This document shows, in pieces, positions 58,794 to 64,000 of a DNA stretch of 64,000 nt. A program made the position numbers and the translations under genes. How positions within the stretch are numbered: position 1 is the first letter of the stretch; every line of letters starts with the position of its first letter. The notes beneath the pieces are model-generated. The model saw nothing but the letters and a program-made list of their open reading frames with translations. It did not search any database and was not told where the DNA came from. Source of the stretch: Streptomyces sulphureus DSM 40104 (GTDB taxonomy: Bacteria; Actinomycetota; Actinomycetes; Streptomycetales; Streptomycetaceae); assembly GCF_000381025.1 (NCBI RefSeq), contig NZ_KB905822.1, forward strand, positions 62,001-126,000, read 5' to 3'.

Positions 58794-59420
58794 TCAGCCG
58801 TCGGTGAGGATGCGGCGGGTGGCGGCGATGTGCTCGTCGATGGCGGTGCACGCCTTCGCCGCGTCTCCCTCGCCGAGTGCCTCGACGATGCGTCGGTGCT
58901 CGGTGAGGACCTCGTCCTGCCGTCCGCCGGAGCGGTAGAGCGCGTCGACGCCGGCGCGGATCTGCCGGCTGCGGAGCGCGTCGTACTGCTTCGCCATCAG
59001 CTCGTTGCCCACGGCGGCGATGAGCGTGGCGTGGAAGCGGTGGTCGGCGGCGATGAACTCGCGGGCGCTCTGCTCGCCCCGCAGCGACTTCTGCTCGCTC
59101 AGGACGCGCTCCATCCCCTCCACAGGTGCGGTGTCGCGCTCGACCGTGCACCGCGCCGCATGCCGCTCCAACACGGCGCGCATCTCCATGAGTTCTGCGA
59201 TCTCGCGGCCGGAGAGGGGCGCGATGTAGGCGCCGCGCTTGGGGACGAGGCTGACGAGTTCCTCGGCGGCGAGGAGCAGGAGCGCCTCGCGGATCGGGGT
59301 CCGCGAAACGCCGATGCTGTCGGCGATCGCCTGCTCGGAGAGGAACTCGCCCTGCATCGCCGGGTCGGTGAGCACCGTCTCCTTGAGGTACGTGTACGCC
59401 TTCTGCCTACCGGACTGCAC
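58794..59420 (-). CDS. GntR/FCD-family regulator
   Basis: The frame opens to 59516, but that would translate the operator; GTG 59420 with GGGAG upstream gives 208 residues. Winged helix: GEFLSEQAIADSIGVSRTPI REALLLLAAEEL; FCD ligand domain: MRAVLERHAARC, FIAADHRFHATLIAAVGNEL and DEVLTEHRRIVEAL with metal-binding Asp/His. Convergent with the hydrolase gene. Probably a repressor of the transporter, amidase and DUF2848 genes, sensing their substrate. Confidence 0.85.
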   Translation of the reverse strand: MQSGRQKAYTYLKETVLTDPAMQGEFLSEQAIADSIGVSRTPIREALLLLAAEELVSLVPKRGAYIAPLSGREIAELMEMRAVLERHAARCTVERDTAPVEGMERVLSEQKSLRGEQSAREFIAADHRFHATLIAAVGNELMAKQYDALRSRQIRAGVDALYRSGGRQDEVLTEHRRIVEALGEGDAAKACTAIDEHIAATRRILTDG

Positions 59421-59445
59421 AGCCAGTTCTCCCGCCGACGCCTCT

Positions 59446-59464
59446 GCATACGTACTGTATACAG
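59446..59464. promoter_or_regulatory. GntR autoregulatory operator
   Basis: GCATACGTA followed by CTGTATACAG, 26-44 bases upstream of the GntR start. Matches the site at 56426, implying autoregulation. Confidence 0.65.
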
Positions 59465-59549
59465 AAGCTAGCACGCGGCCCGCCGCGGCGCCGGGCGGTA
59501 CCGCGGCCGCCGTCAACTCGTCCGCGGGCCGGGGGAGTCGGCGACTGCT

Positions 59550-59924
59550 TCACCCCCACGCCGCCGAGGCCGCCGCGTCGCCGAGGAGCACCGCGCCGAA
59601 CCCCGCGAGGACACTCGCGCCGACGTTGGCGGCGGCCTGGAGGGCGGCGCCGCTCTCGGCGAGACGGAGCGTCTCGTAGGAGAACGTCGAGTAGGTCGTG
59701 AGGGCGCCGCACAGGCCGGTACCGAGGAGGAGTTGGAGCTCCGACGGGGCCGCGCCGGCGAGAACGGCGCCGGTGAAAAGGCCGATGCCGAGGCAGCCGA
59801 GCACGTTGACCGTGAGCGTGCCCCAGGGGAACGCGCTCTCGTGCCGCGACTGCACGGCGCGGTCGGTGAGGTACCGCAGCGGGGCGCCGAGCGCGCCCCC
59901 GACGAGGACGAGGAGCCAGTTCAC
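59550..59924 (-). CDS. crcB: CrcB/Fluc fluoride channel, second copy
   Basis: Leftward GTG at 59924, 4-base overlap with the upstream copy; 124 residues. LVGGALGAPLRYLTDRAVQS, FPWGTLTVNVLGCLGIGLFT and the GTGLCGALTTYSTFSYET signature with four membrane helices. Forms fluoride export channels; paired copies form heterodimers in Gram-positive bacteria. Confidence 0.9.
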   Translation of the reverse strand: MNWLLVLVGGALGAPLRYLTDRAVQSRHESAFPWGTLTVNVLGCLGIGLFTGAVLAGAAPSELQLLLGTGLCGALTTYSTFSYETLRLAESGAALQAAANVGASVLAGFGAVLLGDAAASAAWG

Positions 59925-60406
59925 CGCGCCCCCTCTGCGTTCCGTACACGCGCGACGCACGCCCGCGTCGCCCGCGCCGACACCGCGACGGCGGCGAGCG
60001 CCAGGAGCGGTACCGCCGCGAGGTCCGCCAGCGCGACGAGGGGGCGTCCTGCGCTGAGCAGGGTGTGGGTGTCGGCGGCGTAGGTGGAGAAGGTGGTGAA
60101 CCCGCCGAGAACGCCGACCCCGATGAACGGGCGCAGCAGCCGGTGCGGGGAGCCCAACTCCTCGTGGAGCACCATGAAGACGCCGATCAGCGCGCACCCC
60201 GCCGTATTGACGCAGGCGACGGCCCAGGGAAAGCCGTCGTGCGGGGTCGGCCACAGCAGCGTGACGCCGTACCGCGCGCCCGCGCCGAGCGCTCCGCCCA
60301 GCGCGACGGCGCCGAGCAGGGAGGCGCGGCCGCTGCGCAGCTCCGCGCGGTGCGCCGGCAGATGGAGATCGACGTCCGGGTCTTCGGCGGGGGGCGGTTC
60401 CGGCAC
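59921..60406 (-). CDS. crcB: CrcB/Fluc fluoride channel, first copy
   Basis: Leftward GTG at 60406 has GGAG 5 bases upstream; alternatively GTG 60424. 161 residues with a Pro-rich extension before ALGGALGAGARYGVTLLWPT, FPWAVACVNTAGCALIGVFM and GVLGGFTTFSTYAADTH. Overlaps the second copy by 4 bases. The longer frame to 61006 is not coding. Confidence 0.88.
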   Translation of the reverse strand: MPEPPPAEDPDVDLHLPAHRAELRSGRASLLGAVALGGALGAGARYGVTLLWPTPHDGFPWAVACVNTAGCALIGVFMVLHEELGSPHRLLRPFIGVGVLGGFTTFSTYAADTHTLLSAGRPLVALADLAAVPLLALAAVAVSARATRACVARVRNAEGAR

Positions 60407-60618
60407 GGGCTCTCCTACTCGCACGGCGCCCTGGCGGGCGGGGACTGCTGCAAGCAGGGACCGTTGGCGGCGGTGCCGCGGTTGGGGGCGGCGGGCCCCA
60501 CCGCCGCGCGGCACACGTCGGTGCCGCGTCTCCAGGTTACCGCGGTGCGTGTGCTCCTCTCCTGCCGCTGCCCGGTCGGTTCCAACCGGTCCGTCCGCCC
60601 TGTCCGTTGGTGGCCGGG

Positions 60619-61149
60619 TCAGCGGACGAGGGGGCTGCGGCGCTCGACCAGGAGCACGTCGCGCCAGTGCCCGCGGAGCCTGCCCATCCGCTCGCGGCGC
60701 CCGACCACGCGGAAGCCGGCGCGCTCGTGGCAGGCGAGGCTCGCGGTGTTCTCCGGGAAGATGCCGGACTGCACCGTCCAGATGCCGGCCGCCTCCGTCG
60801 AGGTGACGAGCGCGCGCAGCAGCGCGCTCGCGACGCCGCGGCGCCGGGCTCCGTCGTGGACGTAGACCGAGTGCTCGACGACGCCCGCGTACACGGCGCG
60901 CTGCGAGACCGGCCCGGCCGCGACCCAGCCGAGGAGCCGCCCGCACTCCTCGTCGACGGCGACGTGGCGGTGGCCGGCGAGCTTCGCCGCGTCGAACTCG
61001 GACCAACTCGGCGCCGCTGTCTCGAAGGTGGCGTCGCCCTCCTCGATGCCCGCCTGATGGAGGGCGCGCACCTCGGGGCCGTCGTCGGGATGCATGGCGC
61101 GGAGGCGGACGCCGGTAGGGGGCGCGCGGTACTCGGTCGGCGGGGGCAT
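60619..61149 (-). CDS. GNAT acetyltransferase, PAT/Bar-like
   Basis: Leftward ATG at 61149 with AGGAG upstream; 176 residues. VRALHQAGIEEGDATFETAA, HSVYVHDGARRRGVASALLR (acetyl-CoA RRxGxA motif), GIFPENTASLACHERAGFRV and GHWRDVLLVERRS resemble phosphinothricin-type acetyltransferases. Acetylates the amino group of a small substrate; specificity is not determined. Confidence 0.82.
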   Translation of the reverse strand: MPPPTEYRAPPTGVRLRAMHPDDGPEVRALHQAGIEEGDATFETAAPSWSEFDAAKLAGHRHVAVDEECGRLLGWVAAGPVSQRAVYAGVVEHSVYVHDGARRRGVASALLRALVTSTEAAGIWTVQSGIFPENTASLACHERAGFRVVGRRERMGRLRGHWRDVLLVERRSPLVR

Positions 61150-61178
61150 GCTTCTCCTGCGGTGCGTCGGCTCGTGGG

Positions 61179-61898
61179 TCAGCGGAGCACGAGGGTGCCG
61201 CCGTCGGCCAGCAGCGTCTGGCCTGTCATGTAGGCGCTGTCCTCGCTGGCGAGGAAGACGGCGACGGGGGCGATCTCCGTCTCCGGGCCGCCCATGTGCC
61301 CGAGCGGGAGCTTCCGGACGACCTGCTCGTACTGCTCGGGGCGCTGCTTCGCCCACGCGTCGACGCCTGCGGTGGGCGCGAGCGGGGAGATGAGGTTGAC
61401 GTTGATCCCGTCGGCCGCCCACTCGTTGGCGACGACTTCCTTCGCCGCGGCGTACGACGCCTGGTGGGACTGGCCGTCGAGCCCGGCGCCCGAGGCGAAG
61501 TCGATCACCGAGCCGCGGCGCTCGCGCAGGTGCGGGTAGCAGGACCGCGTCAGGCGGGCGGTGGCGTAGAAGTCCGTGCCGAGGGAGAGGGCGAACATCT
61601 CCCGAGTGTGCTCGACGAAGGGCGCCTGGCGGGAGGTGTGCGCGTTGTTCACCAGGACGTCGATGCCGCCGGAGTGGCCGGCGGCGGCCGCGCGGATCTC
61701 CTCGGCGGCCGACCGGGCCGCGAGGTCGCATTGCAGGGTGCGGAGCGCGTCGCCGGCGTCCAACTCCGACTCGGCGGTGCACAGCGCCTCCTCGTCGCGG
61801 TCGACGGCGAGGACAGAGGCGCCCTCGCGGAGGAACGCCGCCGTGATGCCGCGGCCGATGCCGCCGGTGACGACGGCGCTCTTCCGCTGAAGTCTCAT
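61179..61898 (-). CDS. Short-chain dehydrogenase/reductase
   Basis: Leftward ATG at 61898; 239 residues. TGGIGRGITAAFLREGA (shortened TGxxxGxG cofactor motif), NNAHTS in place of NNAG, IDFASGAG and catalytic YAAAK, then the C-terminal MTGQTLLADGGTLVL. Classical SDR, NAD(P)-dependent; substrate unknown. Shares direction with the GNAT gene (29-base gap). Confidence 0.85.
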   Translation of the reverse strand: MRLQRKSAVVTGGIGRGITAAFLREGASVLAVDRDEEALCTAESELDAGDALRTLQCDLAARSAAEEIRAAAAGHSGGIDVLVNNAHTSRQAPFVEHTREMFALSLGTDFYATARLTRSCYPHLRERRGSVIDFASGAGLDGQSHQASYAAAKEVVANEWAADGINVNLISPLAPTAGVDAWAKQRPEQYEQVVRKLPLGHMGGPETEIAPVAVFLASEDSAYMTGQTLLADGGTLVLR

Positions 61899-62024
61899 GC
61901 GTGCCCCACTCTTCTCTCGCCGACGGCCTGGGCGGTGCGCCGCGCGTAGGCGCCCGTGTGCCGGACGGAGCGGGGCGAGGGCGGCGATGCCGCGTGCACG
62001 GTATCCCGGTACGGGGAGGGAGGT

Positions 62025-62774
62025 TCAGTGCCGTTGCCGTCGGGCGGCGTCGGCGCGCAACTCGGCGACCTTGGAGCGGAGTTCGGGGAGGCGGTCGTAG
62101 AGCTCCTTGCCGGGGCAGTCCGTCTCGTACGCGTCCCGGTGGCCCGCGATGGTGTGGAACCTCGCTGCGTCGCCCTTCTCGACGCGGCTGCTGTCGCTCT
62201 CCGAGCGGAGCTTCGCCCAGCCCTCCGGGTCGGAGCCCGGCTTGAGCTTCCAGGCGATGAGGCGGGCTGCGGCGGCGAGCGCCTTGTCCGGGACCTTCTG
62301 GCCCTCGTCGAAGGTGCCGAGGAAGGCGATGCCCGCGGTGTCGTCGTTGAAGCCGCCCGTGTGCGAGCCCTTCACGGCGCGGGACACCCCGCCCGCGCGG
62401 CCTTCGTAGATGGTGCCGCAGCGGTCGATCACGAAGTTGTAGCCCACGTCGTCCCACCCCTGCTGCACGTGGGACGCCTGGAGGGTGCGCAGCAGGCGGG
62501 GTACGTCGGCGCAGTCGTAGTCGTTGTCGTGGTCGGTGTGGTGGAGGAAGACGGCCCGTACCGCGTGGGTGTACGTGGGCCGCTCGCGGACCGCATGCTC
62601 GTCCGCGCCCCAGGCGTGCCTCGTCGTGATCGTCGGCCGCGCCGCGGTCACGGGGCGGTGGTGTTCGACGGCGCGCTGCGGGGGCTGGGGGGTGGCGCTG
62701 CGGACGGATGCCTCACAGGTGAGCAACAGCACCGGGGGCAGCGCGGCGGCGAGCGCGAGTTTCGAGAGCCGCAT
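62025..62774 (-). CDS. Secreted PGRP-type N-acetylmuramoyl-L-alanine amidase
   Basis: Leftward ATG at 62774; 249 residues. A signal peptide (MRLSKLALAAALPPVLLLTC, possibly a lipobox at LLTC) precedes the PGRP/amidase_2 domain: VFLHHTDHDNDYDC, GYNFVIDRCGTIYEGRAGG, HTGGFNDDTAGIAFLG and HTIAGHRDAYETDCPGKELY carrying the zinc ligands. Cleaves or binds peptidoglycan stem peptides outside the membrane. Confidence 0.88.
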   Translation of the reverse strand: MRLSKLALAAALPPVLLLTCEASVRSATPQPPQRAVEHHRPVTAARPTITTRHAWGADEHAVRERPTYTHAVRAVFLHHTDHDNDYDCADVPRLLRTLQASHVQQGWDDVGYNFVIDRCGTIYEGRAGGVSRAVKGSHTGGFNDDTAGIAFLGTFDEGQKVPDKALAAAARLIAWKLKPGSDPEGWAKLRSESDSSRVEKGDAARFHTIAGHRDAYETDCPGKELYDRLPELRSKVAELRADAARRQRH

Positions 62775-62913
62775 GCCCTTCACCGTGCGCCGGGCGGGCC
62801 GGGGGTGCGTTGCCGGGAGCGGCCTTTTGGGTGGTCGCCGAGGGTGCAGGGGCGCATGCGCTGCGTGTGGCGCGGCCAACTCGCCATCGAAGCAGGGGCG
62901 TTGACCCGTGCGT

Positions 62914-63447
62914 TCAGTCGAGGTGCGCGGCGATCGCGCGGGCGCACACCGGGGCCTCGGTGTGCGTCGTGTCCACCTCCATGTCGTAGGCGACGCCCTC
63001 GTGCACCGTGTACGCCTGCGTGGCGGCCATCCCGTGGAGCCGGTCGCCCCGCCCGGCCTCGCGAGCGGCGGCGACCCGGGCCTCGCACCGGACGCCGACC
63101 CAGAGCACGGCGAGCCCGTCGAGCGGCCTCCGCCAGCGCAACTGGGACTCACCGCCGCCGAGGAAGACGTCGTCGACGAGGAGCCTGGCGCCCGCCCGGG
63201 CCATCTCGCCGACGCCCTGCTGCCACGCGGCCTCCAGCGCCCGGAAGTCACCGCCGACGTGCACCCCGCCGCCCGGCGCGAAACCGATGCCCGCCTCCGA
63301 GTGCTGCATCGCAGCGGGCATCGCCTCGATGAGCGAGTCGATGCCGAACGCCAGCCAGGGCGTGGGCAGTTCGTCCTGGAGGCACCGCACGATCCGGGAC
63401 TTCCCGGAGCTCGAGCCGCCGTTGAGGAGGACCACCTGTACTGCCAT
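62914..63447 (-). CDS. Chloramphenicol phosphotransferase-like kinase
   Basis: Leftward ATG at 63447; 177 residues. P-loop LNGGSSSGKSRIV at about 8-20, GIDSLIEAMP with the catalytic Asp of the CPT family, LVDDVFLGGG and LWVGVRCEARVAAAREAGRG. CPT phosphorylates the chloramphenicol 3'-hydroxyl in producers; relatives have other substrates, so resistance is not certain. Confidence 0.82.
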   Translation of the reverse strand: MAVQVVLLNGGSSSGKSRIVRCLQDELPTPWLAFGIDSLIEAMPAAMQHSEAGIGFAPGGGVHVGGDFRALEAAWQQGVGEMARAGARLLVDDVFLGGGESQLRWRRPLDGLAVLWVGVRCEARVAAAREAGRGDRLHGMAATQAYTVHEGVAYDMEVDTTHTEAPVCARAIAAHLD

Positions 63448-63458
63448 GGTGCGTCACG

Positions 63459-64000
63459 CTAGCGCCTCGGCCCGCCGGAGGGTTGCTTCCCCTCCTCTTC
63501 GGAGACGAGGTTCGCCCGGAGGCCGCTGCGTGCGAACCGGCCCGGTGTGGTGCCGAGGAGCCGGGTGAAGTGGCGGTGCAGATGGGACTGGTCGTGGAAG
63601 CCGGCCGAGGCGGCGGCCGTGCTAGCCGGTGCGCCGGCGACGAGGAGCCGGCGGGCGAGGTCGACGCGGCGGGAGGTGAGGTACTCGTGCGGCGGCATCC
63701 CGAACTCCCGCCGGAAGACGCGGATCAGGTGGGCGGGGTGCGCATGGAGCACGTCGCCGGCCTCGTGGAGCGGGCAGCCCTCGACGATCCGGGAGTCGAG
63801 GAGCTCGCGGAGGCGATGCGCGAGGGAGGGATCGTGCGGGCGCGTGCGCCGGGCGCGCAGGTGGCCCTCGAGCCGGTCGGTGACGAGCGCGAGGGCGCAC
63901 TCGGCAGCGTCCTCGGAGCCGGGCGAGGAGAGCGCCGTGTGCAGGCGGTCGACCCCGCGCCGCAGACCGGGGTCCCGGAAGACCGGACGGTCGACGGCCC
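63459..64000 (-). CDS. AraC-family regulator, truncated at right edge
   Basis: Leftward frame open from the edge to a stop at 63459; 180 residues visible. C-terminal AraC domain: LLDSRIVEGCPLHEAGDVLH, HPAHLIRVFRREFGMPPHEY, SRRVDLARRLLVAGAPASTA, FHDQSHLHRHFTRLLGTTPG. The N-terminal sensor domain begins beyond the window. Located 11 bases after the CPT-like gene start region and read in the same direction. Confidence 0.85.
   Translation of the reverse strand, partial: AVDRPVFRDPGLRRGVDRLHTALSSPGSEDAAECALALVTDRLEGHLRARRTRPHDPSLAHRLRELLDSRIVEGCPLHEAGDVLHAHPAHLIRVFRREFGMPPHEYLTSRRVDLARRLLVAGAPASTAAASAGFHDQSHLHRHFTRLLGTTPGRFARSGLRANLVSEEEGKQPSGGPRR

Noticed and set aside
60407..60618. Possible fluoride riboswitch upstream of the crcB pair
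   Set aside because: The 212-base leader is GC-rich with inverted repeats, but I could not find the conserved fluoride-aptamer core on the leftward strand.
1..64000. CRISPR array
   Set aside because: No regularly spaced identical repeats of 20-40 bases; the recurrent motifs found are promoter or operator sites at gene starts.

Overview
High-GC actinobacterial DNA, very probably Streptomyces. The evidence is frequent GTG starts, strong codon-position GC bias, Streptomyces-typical families (DUF5753 XRE regulators, DUF6879, DUF1360, crystallin-fold secreted protein), and actinophage-style structural genes. Positions 1 to about 41.1 kb hold most of a tailed (siphovirus-type) temperate phage genome. 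About 41.1-48.8 kb is a regulator/cargo region. A tRNA 3'-end-like sequence at about 49.27 kb is the best candidate right attachment end. From about 50.4 kb onward the genes are ordinary host chromosome. No integrase is visible, so it may lie left of position 1 or the right boundary may be wrong.

Layout. 0.25-11.1 kb: early region read rightward, with a DUF3560 reading frame open into a ParB gene, an adenine-type DNA methylase, a DUF488-like protein, two tandem paralogues, a cytosine-C5 methyltransferase, a ChlI/ComM-domain protein and small orphans. Three kinds of regulatory DNA recur here: a perfect palindrome AGTGGGTACCCACT (four copies), a CCCAA/TTGGG block (three copies), and nine long GC-rich hairpins, most in the gaps between genes. 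11.2-14.7 kb: a PAPS-reductase-like PP-loop enzyme, tRNA-Gly(UCC), a methylase-fold/Mom-like protein and a second ParB-domain protein, together a candidate DNA modification or anti-restriction cassette. 14.7-41.1 kb: terminase small and large subunits, portal, a MuF/2H-phosphoesterase/protease fusion, capsid, tail tube, connectors, frameshifted tail chaperones, tape measure, tail tip proteins, GH25 endolysin and a holin-like protein. Six of these late units share a leader (TAGACT-like hexamer, then GCTGGTTGTGGGCC, then a hairpin reaching the ribosome binding site or start codon). Related but simpler sites stand before the tRNA/modification operon and the portal operon.

41.1-48.8 kb: a leftward trio (87-aa protein, DUF6879, XRE-DUF5753) diverges from small rightward genes across a TTTGCRC repeat array. 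A TPR protein follows, and then a tightly overlapping operon of radical SAM/SPASM enzyme, thymidylate-kinase-like NMP kinase, endonuclease/exonuclease/phosphatase-fold protein and MazG-like protein. This last group is the strongest candidate for an undescribed system.

49.3-64 kb: decayed coding sequence, a secreted crystallin-fold protein, a GlcG/HbpS protein, an alpha/beta hydrolase with a TetR regulator, a PAP2-diacylglycerol kinase fusion, a DUF2848/MFS/carbon-nitrogen hydrolase/GntR group with matching GntR-type operators, two crcB genes, a GNAT, an SDR, a PGRP-type amidase, a chloramphenicol-phosphotransferase-like kinase and a truncated AraC regulator. All calls come from reading the sequence; no database search was run.
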